From: Methylobacterium sp. J-030
Lineage (GTDB): Bacteria > Pseudomonadota > Alphaproteobacteria > Rhizobiales > Beijerinckiaceae
Assembly (NCBI RefSeq): GCF_022829545.1
Contig: NZ_JAKSYM010000376.1
Coordinates: 1 to 64,000, forward strand
Direction of reading: 5' to 3'
DNA length: 64,000 nucleotides
The position numbers and the translations under genes were made by a program. Each line of letters starts with the position of its first letter. The stretch's first letter is position 1. Below, one piece after another: positions 18,429-28,371 of the stretch. Below the pieces are notes generated by a model. That model worked only from the letters and a program-made list of their open reading frames with translations. It had not been told where the DNA came from and did no database searches.

Positions 18429-19031
18429 TCAGCCGCCCGGACCGCGAAGCAACTGGGCGAGATCGTCCGGCACCGTGCCCGCGCTCGCGCGGGCGGCCAG
18501 CGCCAGTATGAGCGCCACGCTCGGTGAGTCCGTGATTGCGCCCGACAGTGCGGCCGCGACCGCCTCAGCGAAGGGGACTGAGCGGCAGGACAGGCTCTCC
18601 TGCGGGTCAGGGGTCGATGCGACGCTCGTCAGTCCCCAGGCGACGAAGCACGCTGCGACTTCGTTGCTGATGCCCGGCGAGGCGTCCAGCCTGAAGAGTT
18701 CGAGCCAGCGCTCAGCCCCAAGGCCAGTCTCCTCGGACAGTTCACGCTGCGCCGCCTCGAGCATGTCCGAGCCTCGCGGTCCCGAGCCGCGCACCAGCTC
18801 CCAGGTGAAGCGGTTGAGCACGTACCGGTACTGCCCCACGAGGCGGGTCCGGCCTTCGGCGTCGATGGGCAGCACCGCGATCCCGGCCACCTGCGAGCGG
18901 AGCGCCACGTGCGTGTGCTCGTGTCCCGAGCGGTGGCGGACTGTATCAGTGTCGTAGGCGAAGTAGCGGTCCTCCACGAGGCGGCGCGTTCCCAGCGTCG
19001 TCCAAGGGTTCGTCTCGTCGGTCATCGGCAC
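18429..19031 (-). CDS. Nudix hydrolase, ADP-ribose pyrophosphatase-like
   Basis: A 200-residue Nudix-fold protein. These hydrolyse nucleoside diphosphates linked to another moiety, such as ADP-ribose or nucleotide sugars, using Mg2+. The Nudix helix reads LEAAQRELSEETGL, with the metal-binding RE..EE intact. The earlier Glu of the canonical GX5EX7REUXEEXGU box is Ser here (PRGSDMLEAAQRE). Upstream VAGIAVLPIDAEGRTRLVGQ and YRYVLNRFTWELV match the ADP-ribose pyrophosphatase subgroup. Start at the ATG after the GAGGTGCCG leader. High GC and the codon use suggest a chromosomal gene, unlike the AT-rich glycan genes around it. Confidence 0.8.
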   Translation of the reverse strand: MPMTDETNPWTTLGTRRLVEDRYFAYDTDTVRHRSGHEHTHVALRSQVAGIAVLPIDAEGRTRLVGQYRYVLNRFTWELVRGSGPRGSDMLEAAQRELSEETGLGAERWLELFRLDASPGISNEVAACFVAWGLTSVASTPDPQESLSCRSVPFAEAVAAALSGAITDSPSVALILALAARASAGTVPDDLAQLLRGPGG

Positions 19032-19108
19032 CTCCGAACTCGTCAGTAGCTCACCGGGCGCCGTCGCGCTCCCCCGTCCGCACGCTCGCGCTTCACGAGG
19101 TCTGATCC

Positions 19109-19370
19109 ATGGCCGTCACCCTCATCGACACGGCAGACTGGTCGCTTGTCGTCCCGCTCAAGCCCGCACTGAACCTGACCGGCTCCCGGCTCCGTGACGA
19201 TGACGGACCAGTTCGGCGGGGCGCCCGCCGCCGAGATCGACAGCGCAGACGGTTCGATCACCTGGACCGCGGATCCGGTCACTGGTCTGACCAACGCGCT
19301 GACCATCAGCGTGCCGAAGGCTGCCCGCGGTGACTGGTCGGCGTCGGCGCCGACCAACGCCGACGCCGAT
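19109..19370 (+). pseudogene. Phage tail-associated protein fragment, frameshifted
   Basis: MAVTLIDTADWSLVVPLKPA, LNLTGSRLR, then in a second frame from about 19194 MTMTDQFGGAPAAEIDSADG, SITWTADPVTG and ISVPKAARGDW. The order (DLTG..., then xxSADGSIT..., then a closing Ile/Val strand) is typical of the small beta-domain phage proteins upstream of tail or baseplate genes. A one-base change near 19200 breaks it. Confidence 0.45.
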
Positions 19371-19492
19371 CGGTCTCGACGACTTCGAGGCGCTGAAACC
19401 GCCGTGCACTGTACGTATGGCTGTCCATACGCACTGTTCTCAACGGCCGTGCATCACCTCCGCAAGGCGGTTTTCATCGAAGGGATACCGCC

Positions 19493-19695
19493 TAGCCGAC
19501 ATAGACGCAGTTGCAGCGCACGGCCGCCGAGCCGTTGCTCAGACAGCCGACCATCCCCTGCGCGTCGAAGGTGTACTGGCCGTTCGCCGCGTCGACCGCG
19601 CCGTCAAACTGGTATTTCGGCGCGAGCGTGCCCGATCCGAAGGCGGGGGCGGGCGAGGCGCCGGTGCCGACGTCGATGTACAGGAGGTCAGGCTA
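19493..19695 (-). pseudogene. Phage-like fragment
   Basis: A 66-codon minus-strand frame, PDLLYIDVGTGASPAPAFGS to CLSNGSAAVRCNCVYVG-stop, preceded by an in-frame stop. It looks like the C-terminus of a structural or receptor-related phage protein, but no family is recognised. Confidence 0.3.
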
Positions 19696-19790
19696 CCAAG
19701 CGAGTTGCGGCGGCTGTGCCTCTGTCGTAGTTGTTATTTTGGTCTGGCAATCACGTACCTTCAGCACCTACCGACAGCTGCACCGCCGAT

Positions 19791-19826
19791 GGCGGCCACC
19801 TCGCTGCTAGGAGCGAGGTGGCCGCC
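19791..19826. terminator. Strong 15-bp hairpin, probable terminator
   Basis: GGCGGCCACCTCGCT (19791-19805) pairs perfectly with AGCGAGGTGGCCGCC (19812-19826), followed by TTTCC. It lies at the edge of the phage-like fragments, where such terminators are common. Confidence 0.6.
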
Positions 19827-19992
19827 TTTCCGCCTGATATTTTCCGTTTCTCCGAGTTGTTGGTCGCTCCGTAAAGCCAAAGAGCCGTGCCAAGCTGTAA
19901 GGATCAGAAAATAACTAAAAAGCCGAGTAGATTTTTACAAAAAAAGAGAATCCACCTAGATGATGAACCAAATTAAAGCTTAGGGTGCGACG

Positions 19993-20781
19993 ATGACGAA
20001 TACTTGCAGTGTTGCCGTTGCCTACCTAGCTCGCGGCGTCAATAGTGATTACATCGAGCGATTCCAGCAGTTCGCTCAGTCCTACCGCGCTCACTCAGCG
20101 GGCATGGAACATACGCTCTATGTTATTTTTAAAGGCTTTTCCGATGAGTCCACCCGGACTTCCGCTGAAATGACCTTCGACGGTTTGAGTTTTAAGGCGA
20201 TCGATACCGACGATACGAGCTTCGATCTAGGCGCCTATGCGGATGCGCTACATACTATTACTGAGGAAGTTGTATGCTTTCTTAACACTAACACCGAGAT
20301 TGCCTCACCGAACTGGGTGCGCAAACTTGTCAGCAATCTCTGTCAGCCTGGAGTCGGCATGGTTGGAGCCACGGGATCATATGAGAGTCTGAGTCACATC
20401 AACAGGTTGTTCCCTGCATTTCCCAACCCGCATCTGCGCTCAAATGCGTTCGCACTTCGCCGCATTCATGCCTCTGAGATTCTTGGATCGTACAATTTCA
20501 AAGACAAACTTGACGCCTTCTTCGCCGAAAGTGGTCCGAATGGGCTAACACGGCGGATGCTGCAGATGGGCCTGACCTGCTTAATCGTGGGAGCCGATGG
20601 CCGAGGCTACACACCCCAGCAATGGACGGAGAGTGATTCGTTTCGGCAAGGCGACCAGGCCAACTTGCTCATTCGTGACAATCAGACCCGCGCCTACATG
20701 GAGGCGGGACCAGTTGAGCGGATGTTTATGGCCGTTCGGACCTGGGGGGCGGCATACGCGCCGAGAGTGGTTGAGGTGTAG
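19993..20781 (+). CDS. Family 2-like (GT-A) glycosyltransferase
   Basis: A 262-residue protein with a GT-A layout: an N-terminal beta strand (SVAVAYLARG), FKAIDTDDTSFDLGAYADAL, then VVCFLNTNTEIASPNWVRKL, which is the donor-binding region usually seen as FLNxD. GVGMVGATGSYES follows. The usual DxD is replaced by NTNTE, so metal binding may differ. SNAFALRR resembles the loop seen in GT2 relatives that act on polysaccharides. It is AT-rich and stands alone between phage debris upstream and IS481/IS256 debris downstream. Likely adds a sugar in the surface-glycan pathway; donor and acceptor are unknown. Confidence 0.65.
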   Translation: MTNTCSVAVAYLARGVNSDYIERFQQFAQSYRAHSAGMEHTLYVIFKGFSDESTRTSAEMTFDGLSFKAIDTDDTSFDLGAYADALHTITEEVVCFLNTNTEIASPNWVRKLVSNLCQPGVGMVGATGSYESLSHINRLFPAFPNPHLRSNAFALRRIHASEILGSYNFKDKLDAFFAESGPNGLTRRMLQMGLTCLIVGADGRGYTPQQWTESDSFRQGDQANLLIRDNQTRAYMEAGPVERMFMAVRTWGAAYAPRVVEV

Positions 20782-20784
20782 GTG

Positions 20785-20955
20785 CTCGTGTTTCGCCTTC
20801 AGCCGCTCGCGCTGGACCTACTCAGGTGAGCGGCCCGTCGGGACACGCTGACGGCGACCGTTGTAGGCGACATCGAAGCCGCAGAGCAGCGTCCAAGGTC
20901 TTCGTGATTGTAGAGCGTGATGCCCAGCGCCTCACGCTGTACCCGCCCGTTGAAC
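20785..20955 (-). pseudogene. IS481-family transposase, C-terminal fragment
   Basis: REALGITLYNHEDL and, after a frame change, LLCGFDVAYNGRRQRVPTGR match the C-terminus of IS481 transposases. An in-frame stop follows SPE. Confidence 0.6.
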
Positions 20956-21165
20956 CGCCAGACCATTTCTGTAGCCGTTGCGGCTGTTGTCGGCGTCCTC
21001 GCCCGCCAGAAGATGGTCCATTTCAGCGTTGAGCGCCCACTCGTCCAGAGTCTTTTTCGGATCGTCCAGCAGGCCATCGGCCTCGAACGCCGATTTCGGA
21101 TCAGCACCGGCCAGCAGCTGGTCCAGGATCGCGTCAGGTATGCGGGACATTTTGCGTCGAGCCAT
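20956..21165 (-). pseudogene. IS256-family transposase, N-terminal fragment
   Basis: MARRKMSRIPDAILDQLLAG, ADPKSAF, then LNAEMDHLLAGEDADNSRNG and YRN are the N-terminus of an IS256 (Mutator-type) transposase. It then joins the IS481 fragment. About 70 codons of roughly 400 remain. Confidence 0.75.
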
Positions 21166-21179
21166 TCTGGCGCTCCGCG

Positions 21180-21911
21180 GACCGACTCTGTCGGGCCATG
21201 TAGCGGTCGGAGATCCACATCGGCGGCCGACACCCGTTCCTCAAGTTGTGGACCACGACGCCCCCAGATCGGAGAGGGCGTGTGCGGCTCGACCATGCGA
21301 AGGTTCCATCGAACGGGTTCGATGTGCCCGTTCTCCATTTTCCCGGCGAAGGCGGAATTGAGCATCTTCAGACAAATTAGAGTCCCTTGCACTTCAGGGT
21401 TTCTGTTTCGACGCAACCTTGACATAAAACTGATAGCACCCCCGAAATTTTCATCGAACGTCGGTGCGAATGTGTAACCTCACGATGACTGCCGAGCCTA
21501 ACCAGGAATAACTTTCTTACGTAGGCACTGCTCAAGATTGCAACATCGAGTCGCGCAAATGCGCCGAAAATTGGCGAAATAGCAGCGTAAATTATGACAC
21601 AGGAAATTTAGGATCACCCTGAAAGATTTTTTGCACGGCAAGAAAAGCGCGCGTTCTCGGCGAAAATCAGCTGACGTATACGTCCGTTGAAACGCTGTGT
21701 CCCCGGTGCTAGAAGGTCCTGAAGAATCTTAAGTTCCGTATCGCATAGGAGGTACGCCCGCCTTGGCTTGTCAATGACTGGTAATTGTCTCGACTTGAGG
21801 TGTTAACCAGCATAAGCCGGGCAGTATCTGAAGTTTTTATGCGGTGAACACACCTAAGCAGAAGCGGTTCTGCAAGAATGTAGAGCCGATAAACAAAAAG
21901 GCCGTGACGAC
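21180..21911. other. Gene-free AT-rich stretch before the aminotransferase gene
   Basis: No credible gene on either strand. Base composition falls in A+T-rich steps toward 21900. It probably holds the promoter of the aminotransferase gene, but no clear -35/-10 pair could be assigned. Confidence 0.4.
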
Positions 21912-23048
21912 ATGGAACGAAATGCGATTCAACTTTTTGTGCCGACCTATCGCATCGACGAATGCCTTAACGAAATCCGCGAGTGCCTCGAAGTCGGTTG
22001 GACAGGACTCGGGTATAAGACTGTAAAATTTGAAGAGGCATGGAAGCAATATACCGGATTACCGCATGCTCACTTCGTAAACTCCGCAACAGCAGGACTT
22101 CATCTCGCCGTTAGAATTTTAAAAAAGCATTATGGTTGGGAAGAAGGCGACGAAATAATCAGCACACCAATCACTTTCGTATCCACAAATCATGCGATCT
22201 TATACGAAGGGTTGAAGGTAAGTTTCGCTGACGTTGACGAGTACGGCTGTCTCTGCCCGCTGTCTGTTCGAAAGGCGATCAATTGTAGAACACGAGCGAT
22301 AGTATTTGTTGGTTTGGGCGGGAATGTCGGAGAGCTTGAACAAATACGGGAAATTTGTGCTGAGCATCGGCTGCGCCTCATATTAGATGCCGCACACATG
22401 GCCGGGACACGTTTTCGCGGTGTAGTTCCTGGCAGAGATGCTGATGCTGTAGTTTATTCTTTTCAGGCAGTTAAGAATCTGCCGACGGCTGACTCCGGCA
22501 TGATCTGCTTTAACGACGCCGAGCATGACAAGGCGGCGAGGCAAATGTCATGGCTCGGCATTGATAAAGACACCTTCACCCGAACGAATTCAGCCGGAGC
22601 GTATAAGTGGTACTATGACGTTCCAGATCTGGGATATAAAGATCATGGAAATTCAATTATGGCAGCTATAGGTTTAGTTCAATTAAGGTACCTAGACCAT
22701 GATAACGCGTATAGACGCCAAATAGCTCAATGGTACGATGAGTTGCTCGGCAGTTACTCGAACATTCGCCGAGTCCCCATCACAGCAGGATGCGAATCTT
22801 CCAGGCATTTGTATCAAGTGAGAGTTGAACGACGGGATGAAGTTTTATTGGCGCTGAACAACGCTAATATTTTTCCGGGCGTCCATTATAGGGACAACCG
22901 AGAATTTTCAATGTATGACCAGTCCGTCGCGCATTGCCCCAATGCATCCGAATACTCAAATCAAGTAATTTCACTACCGTTGCATCTTCGCATGTCAAGA
23001 GATGATGTGGAGTATATATGCCACCATATCAAGACTATATGCGGTTAA
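21912..23048 (+). CDS. DegT/DnrJ/EryC1/StrS-family sugar aminotransferase
   Basis: A 378-residue PLP enzyme that aminates a keto-sugar nucleotide. FVNSATAGLHLAVRIL is the cofactor phosphate loop, LILDAAHMAG carries the Asp that pairs with the pyridine nitrogen, and YSFQAVKNLPTADSGM holds the Lys that forms the Schiff base, in the family's usual position. PDLGYKDHGNSIMAAIGLVQ is the conserved substrate block. Length is normal for the family. It starts 92 bases before the acetyltransferase gene on the same strand. Together they could make an N-acetylated amino sugar, but the dehydratase that feeds them is not in this window. AT-rich, unlike the flanking IS elements. Confidence 0.85.
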   Translation: MERNAIQLFVPTYRIDECLNEIRECLEVGWTGLGYKTVKFEEAWKQYTGLPHAHFVNSATAGLHLAVRILKKHYGWEEGDEIISTPITFVSTNHAILYEGLKVSFADVDEYGCLCPLSVRKAINCRTRAIVFVGLGGNVGELEQIREICAEHRLRLILDAAHMAGTRFRGVVPGRDADAVVYSFQAVKNLPTADSGMICFNDAEHDKAARQMSWLGIDKDTFTRTNSAGAYKWYYDVPDLGYKDHGNSIMAAIGLVQLRYLDHDNAYRRQIAQWYDELLGSYSNIRRVPITAGCESSRHLYQVRVERRDEVLLALNNANIFPGVHYRDNREFSMYDQSVAHCPNASEYSNQVISLPLHLRMSRDDVEYICHHIKTICG

Positions 23049-23139
23049 GCGTGGCTGTTGAAATTGAGGCAGATAGTCACGTGCCTACAGAGAACTTGGG
23101 TCTCTCATTCCAAATCCGATGAAAATTGAGGAATCTATT

Positions 23140-23655
23140 ATGGAAAGCGGAGATTTTAAGATCTTTGACGATACGATTACCGGATTTGGATGCAGATTAA
23201 TACCTTCCGACGAATCTCAAGCCGAATTCGTGGTGGCTTTGAGGAACAAGCCCGAAAACCGACGCTGGTTCATAAATCAAAGTATTTTAAGTCAGGCAAC
23301 CCATCTTGCGTGGCTGGCAAATGCACGAGCCAAAGGGAACGACTTCAATTGGATAATAGAGCTCTCGGATGGCGAGCCCGTGGGCACGATTAGTCTGTAT
23401 AACATCGATTGGAGCGCTGGAGCGGCTGAACTGGGGCGTCTCTTAATTGCCGAGCCGTGGCGAGGGCGAGGAGTAGCATTTTCTGCCTCCAGATTGGTGA
23501 TTGATCGTGCCGCGTCCGCGGGAATAACTAGGATCGACTTAGTAGTTAAGCCGTCGAATTGCTCAGCTATAAGGTTGTATAAGAGACTGGGCTTTATAGT
23601 AGCAGATACTGACGAGGAAATTATAACGATGGTTAAGATGACGCCGTCTGCTTAA
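23140..23655 (+). CDS. GNAT-family N-acetyltransferase
   Basis: A 171-residue Gcn5-related acetyltransferase. WIIELSDGEPVGTISLYNID is the central strand pair, AELGRLLIAEPWRGRGVAFS carries the acetyl-CoA pyrophosphate loop (RGRGVA), and LVVKPSNCSAIRLYKRLGF is motif B. This resembles PseH- and RimJ-type proteins that acetylate amino sugars. I chose the ATG at 23140 because GAGG lies 8 bases upstream of it; an in-frame ATG at 23119 lacks one. It follows the DegT aminotransferase by 91 bases and probably acetylates its product, or that of the FdtB-like enzyme at 32039-33637 (inference). Confidence 0.75.
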   Translation: MESGDFKIFDDTITGFGCRLIPSDESQAEFVVALRNKPENRRWFINQSILSQATHLAWLANARAKGNDFNWIIELSDGEPVGTISLYNIDWSAGAAELGRLLIAEPWRGRGVAFSASRLVIDRAASAGITRIDLVVKPSNCSAIRLYKRLGFIVADTDEEIITMVKMTPSA

Positions 23656-23961
23656 AAGCTTTTTGCGGCAATTCCTCAGGCATTTATTGACTGAGTTTAG
23701 GCGTCGACGGCCTTAGAGGTTGTGCTCAACTCAGAGGCGCCGGCAGGGCCCGGTGTGGACGGCGGTGCAGATGGCGGCTCGCCTCCGGCGTCCCGCATGA
23801 ACCGATATTCACCTATCTAGAGGGGCGGGCGTTGGTTTTCGCACCAGTCGCGCTGGGTGTTGCACTTCACACTTAGCTGCGCCACCTAGCTCAGCGCTGT
23901 CTAGATGTTTGATCCCAGGGTTTGATGGTGCACTCTTCACGCCGGAGTGGAGGGACGCGCT

Positions 23962-24953
23962 ATGGGCCAGGTTCTTCACGGCAGCGCCACAACGACGGAG
24001 GCAGTCCGTCGAGCGATCCAGCATAGTCAAGCGAGCCTGAGGGCGCTCTCAAAGCGCTACGGCATCAACCCGAAGACGGTCGCCAAGTGGCGGCAGCGGA
24101 ACTCTGTCGCCGATCGGCGCACGGGGCCGAAGGATCCGCGTTCGACGGTGCTGTCACCCGAGGACGAGGCGGTCGTGGTTGCTTTTCGCCGTCACACGCT
24201 CCTGCCGCTCGATGACTGCCTCTACGCGCTCCAGGCCACGATCCCGCACCTGACCCGCTCATCGCTGCATCGTTGCCTGCAGCGCCACGGCATAAGCCGA
24301 TTGCCGGAGGTCGATGGCGACAAGCCCAGGCGGTCCCGCTTCAAGGCCTATCCGCTCGGCTACTTCCACATCGATCTGGCTGAAGTCCACACGGCCGAAG
24401 GACGGCTCTACCTGCTCGTGGCCATCGACCGCACGACCAAGTTCGCCTTCGTTGAGCTCCATGAGAAAGCCACGCGACGGGTTGCAGGCGACTTCCTTCG
24501 CCATCTTATCGAGGCCGTGCCATACAAGGTGCACACCGTGCTCACCGACAACGGCACCCACTTCACCACGCCCGGCAACGTCGCCTCAGCCGCCTCCATC
24601 ATCAAGGAAGCGATTGCAGCCGGCGAGACCTTTCGAGCCCACAGCTTCGAGGCCGCCTGCGCCCGCAACGATATCGACCATCGTCTGACCAAGCCGCGTC
24701 ACCCCTGGACCAACGGTCAGGTCGAGCGGATGAACCGCACGATTAAGGACGCGACGGTCAAACGCTACCACTACGACAGCCACGAGCAACTTCGCGCTCA
24801 CCTGGCCGACTTCGTCAAGGCCTACAACTTTGGCCGCCGTCTGAAGACCCTGCGTGGTCTCACGCCCTACGAGGCCATCTGCAAAGCATGGTCCGCCGAG
24901 CCCAGCCGCTTCAGGTCAAACCCGCTCCACGAAATGCCGGGACCAAACAATGG
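23962..24953 (+). CDS. IS481-family transposase, 3' end lost
   Basis: The N-terminal helix-turn-helix (ALSKRYGINPKTVAKWRQR) is followed by the DDE core: YFHIDLAEV (first Asp), VLTDNGTHFTTP (second Asp) and HPWTNGQVERMNRTIKD (Glu). The C-terminus reaches LTPYEAICKAWSAEPSRF and NPLHEMPGPN, close to the natural end. The stop codon is missing: the frame runs into the IS630 remnant and ends only at 25134. Catalytic residues are intact, so a slightly extended protein could be active, but the right IS end is gone. Confidence 0.85.
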
Positions 24954-25820
24954 TGGCCCAGAGGTCGGACACGGTGCGGGCGGCTGCGCTCTGCAGCAGG
25001 TGCTTCAGCTTGGAAAAGATCTGCTCGATGGGGTTGAGGTCCGGGCTGTAGGCCGGAAGGTACAGGACCCGCGCGCCCACCGCCTCGATGGCCTCGCGCA
25101 CGCCGGCGACCTTGTGGGCTTGCAGGTTGTCTAGGATCACGGTGTCGCCGGGCCGCAGCACCGGGACGAGGTGGTCGGCGACGTAGCTGCGGAAGCGGGC
25201 GCCGTTGGTGGCGCCGTCGATGAGGCTGAGCGCGCACGGTCCGGTTGTGCGCAGGGCGGCGGTGACGGTGGTGGTCTTGTAGTGGCCCTGGGGCACGAGG
25301 AGCCGGCAGCGCTCACCGCGGGGCGCCCGGCCGTAGCGGCGGGCCATGTTGGTGGCAGCCGCGGTCTCGTCGAGGAAGACGAGCGTGTCGGGGTCGAGGT
25401 CGGGCATGGCGTCGAACCAGGCTTGGCGGGCCGCCTTCACGTCCGCCCGCTCCTGCTCAGCCGCGTAGAGAGCCCCTTTTTCCGGGTGATGCCGTGGCGG
25501 GCGAAGAACCGCGACAGCCCGCTCGTGCTGGTGGTCACGCCCCACGCAGCCAAGACGTCGCGCAACTCGTGAAGGAAGAGCTGCGGCCCTTCCTCGTAGA
25601 TCGACAGGATCAGATCGGCCTGCGCCTCGATCGCCTGCGAGCGCTGATCGCCACCCCGGGCACGCGGGGCGATCTGCCCCTCCTGCCGGACCCGCGCCGC
25701 CCAGCGGCTGGCGCTCGATACGCTCACCCCGAAACGGGCCGCCGCTCCATGGCAGGAGGCGCCGTCAGCCAAAGCCGCGACAACGCGCTCCCGCAGATCG
25801 ATCGACAGGGCTGATGGCAT
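24916..25820 (-). pseudogene. IS630-family transposase, two frames, C-terminus lost
   Basis: OrfA (25437-25820) starts MPSALSIDLRERVVAALADG and holds the helix-turn-helix. It runs through RHGITRKKGL, where a five-T run on the plus strand (25477-25481) marks the -1 frameshift. OrfB follows: LVFLDETAAATNMARRYGRA, TVILDNLQAHK and YLPAYSPDLNPIEQIFSKLK, the complete DDE set. After SDLWATI the frame runs into the IS481 gene end, so the last 20 or so residues and the left IS end are missing. The right IS end is near 25885 (AGAGCGGTGCCCGTTCGG when read inward). Confidence 0.8.
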
Positions 25821-25914
25821 CGGCGAGCTCCTCAGCCAACCAACCGCTCAGCCTCATCCCCGTTGCAAACCGAACGGGCACCGCTCTAAGCACAATTCAA
25901 CCCAGCGATGAGCC

Positions 25915-26424
25915 TCATTTTTTAGGAAACTTGAGATTGGGTAGGTTAGCCGGTGGGGACTCCAGTCCTGTCCTTACGTCTGAATCGAGTGCGTTCCAAG
26001 TATCCACGAGCGCCTTGTAATGTGTCTTGTATGCCACCAGCACCCGCTCGATCTCGGAGGCGGTAGGAATCGACGACGCTGCATAATACTCGGGCTTGCT
26101 GATCTTGCTTCTTAAAATTTGTGACGTTATATCTTCATTTATTATAACCAGGCGGTCGGTACTGCCCTGCAATAAACCAGATATTTCCTCAAGTTGTTCC
26201 GCAAATCCACATAGTTGCCGTTTGTAGGTATGAAACATCCACAGGTCAATCTTATATCCTTCAGCCATTCCCATGCGACGGCTCCCTTTTTGGCGGTATA
26301 GTTCTAATAGCAACAGATCTCTGTGCTTACCTTTGATCGGACCGATCGAAGAAGGCACAACTCTTAGATCAGAGTCGTTCGACGTCCAAGCCAACTTGCG
26401 ATATGCCGGCTCGGAGAACCACAC
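25915..26424 (-). CDS. Hypothetical protein, possibly 5'-truncated
   Basis: A 169-residue frame with native-looking AT-rich codons: RDLLLLELYRQKGSRRMGMA, KRQLCGFAEQLEEISGLLQG, SEIERVLVAYKTHYKALVDT. It is mostly helical, with no signal peptide or membrane segment. The start is a GTG at 26424. An in-frame TGA lies 16 codons further up, and PDQFASLVWFSEPAYRKLAW between them also reads like protein, so the true N-terminus may have been cut off. No family recognised. Confidence 0.45.
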   Translation of the reverse strand: MWFSEPAYRKLAWTSNDSDLRVVPSSIGPIKGKHRDLLLLELYRQKGSRRMGMAEGYKIDLWMFHTYKRQLCGFAEQLEEISGLLQGSTDRLVIINEDITSQILRSKISKPEYYAASSIPTASEIERVLVAYKTHYKALVDTWNALDSDVRTGLESPPANLPNLKFPKK

Positions 26425-26955
26425 AAGCGAGGCAAATTGATCGGGCTCTGCAGGTCTTCAGGGTGAAACAGACGCATCGAGAACAAAGATGGCAAGCTCG
26501 TCAAGGTAAGGTATCTATACTTTGCTGACACTGGGTGCCTTGATCGATTGAGGACCAAGATTGAAGGCCGAGCCAAAGCAATTGTTCTCAGCTCGGGAAA
26601 GCGCTATGATGCTCGCACCCCGCTCAGATGCCGGCACCATCCCGGCTGAGCGCACCGAGATCGCCCACAGCTCTAGGTTTATGGTCGCGGTATATAGTGT
26701 GACGGGTAGAGCCTGGGGCATTTCGACTCACTCGTCTAGGCTTGGAAGACACGTTCATAGGGCCGTGAGGCTGCGAAAGGTCTTTAGACAACGGGTAAGG
26801 CTGAGGTTTTCACGAACGAAGGTAGGTACGCGCGGAGCTGTTCATTCGTGCCGTAAGGGCAGCGCTAGACTGTGGCGTCCGGTAGCGCCGGGAATTTCAT
26901 GTTGGGCCGTCGGAGTCGGAGCGCTGAGCTCAGACCGGCGTCGTCTTTAGCCTAG
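26425..26955. other. Debris before the IS701 element
   Basis: About 530 bases with no convincing gene. A short minus-strand frame (LELWAISVRSAGMVPASERG) is open but has no supporting start or family. Confidence 0.3.
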
Positions 26956-28368
26956 CACTACCTGGGCACTTTGAGGGGCGGTGGGCGTTTTGATCCTGCG
27001 GTAGCACTGCGGGAGACGGATATGGGTGAGAGATCGTCGGGGCCGGACCTCGATGTATGGCTGGCCCCGTTTCTGGCTACGATGGGGCGCAAGACGCGGC
27101 GCACCTGGGCGCCGCTGTACCTGCGCGGCCTGCTCGGTCCCGGTGATCGCAAGAGCCTGCAGCCGATGGCGGCTCGCCTCGGATTGCCGGGCCACGACCA
27201 ACTGCAACACTTCATCGCCAGCCCGGCCTGGGACGACAGCCCGCTTTGGACAGAACTGGCCCGCTCCGCGGACCGGCTGGTCGGCGGATCCGATGCCTGC
27301 CTGGTGATCGACGACACGGCCCTGCCGAAGAAGGGCACGCACTCGGTGGGCGTGGCGCGCCAGTACTGTGGCGCGCTCGGCAAGAAGGCCAATTGCCAGT
27401 CGCTCGTCTCGCTCACCGTGGCGCGGGGCGAGGTGCCCGTGCCGGTCGCCCTGCGCCTGTTCCTGCCGGAGGAGTGGCTCGCTGACCCGACGCGGTGTGA
27501 GAGGTCGGGCGTACCCGAAGCGGCGCTCGTGCCGCAGAGCAAAGGCGAGATCGCGCTGAGCGAACTCGACCGCCTGCGCGCCGAGGGCGTCCGCTTCGGT
27601 GTGGTGCTGGCCGATGCCGGCTATGGCTGTAGCGCCGTGTTCCGGCATGGCCTCAACGCGCGCGGACTGGCCTGGGCGGTAGGGATCGCCAAGAATCAGA
27701 AAGTCTACGATCCCGGCGTGCGGCTGGTGGAGCCGGGCGGGCGGGCGCGCAAACTCGTGCCGGATCAGGAGCCGCGGGAGGCCGAGGCGGTTCTGGCCGC
27801 GCTGCCCTGGCGGCGCGTGACGTGGGGGCAAGGCACGAAGGGCGCGCTCTCGGCCCGGTTCGCCATGGTCCGCGTGCGGGTGGGCGAGGGCCTGGTCTGG
27901 GCCAACAACCGCCATCTGCCAGGCGACGAGGTCTGGCTGGTGGGCGAGTGGCGCGCCTCGGGCGAGCGCAAGTTCTACCTATCCAACCTGCCGCCCCGCA
28001 CGACCCGGCGCGCCCTGGCCGGCACGATCAAGGCGCGCTGGGTCTGCGAGCAGGCCCACCAGCAGCTCAAGGAGGAACTCGGCCTCGACCACTTCGAGGG
28101 CCGCTCCTGGACCGGCCTGCACCGGCACGCGCTGATGACGTGCATCGCCTGCGCCTACCTGCAGCATCTGCGCCTTGCTCGGCCCGAACGAGCGGGTCGG
28201 GGGGAAAAAGGTGGCTGGCTTCCGAGGACCGCCGCCGTCTCCGAGCTTGCGGGCCGTGCGTCAGGCCATCATCGGCCGACTGTTCGTGGTGCTCATCCCG
28301 CCCGTACGATGCCCGCACTGCCGGCGCCACTTCCGGCTGCCATCTGACCTCAAAGTGCCCAGGTAGTG
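26956..28368 (+). mobile_element. IS701-family element, 1413 bp, with CTAG duplication
   Basis: CACTACCTGGGCACTTTGAG at the left and its exact complement at the right (28348-28368) form a perfect 21-bp inverted repeat. CTAG lies directly outside both ends (26952-26955 and 28369-28372), the preferred IS701 target. The right-hand CTAG also contains the TA used by the next element. Confidence 0.9.
27022..28366 (+). CDS. IS701-family transposase with frame change near C-terminus
   Basis: The DDE transposase motifs are all visible: CLVIDDTALPKKGTHSVGVA (first Asp), VRFGVVLADAGYGCSAVF (second Asp), WVCEQAHQQLKEELGLDHFE (Glu) and RSWTGLHRHALMTCIACAYL. The main frame from ATG 27022 ends at 28347. 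From a GGGGGGAAAAA run (28199-28209) a +1 frame continues VAGFRGPPPSPSLRAVRQAI, then CPHCRRHF to LPSDLKVPR at 28366, just inside the right repeat. That tail looks like the natural one. Either a single-base indel has occurred or slippage joins the frames. The catalytic part is intact, so the element is probably active. Confidence 0.8.
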
Positions 28369-28371
28369 CTA

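Noticed and set aside
26515..26721. Minus-strand 68-codon frame before the IS701 element
   Set aside because: No start context and no recognised family; composition is ambiguous.
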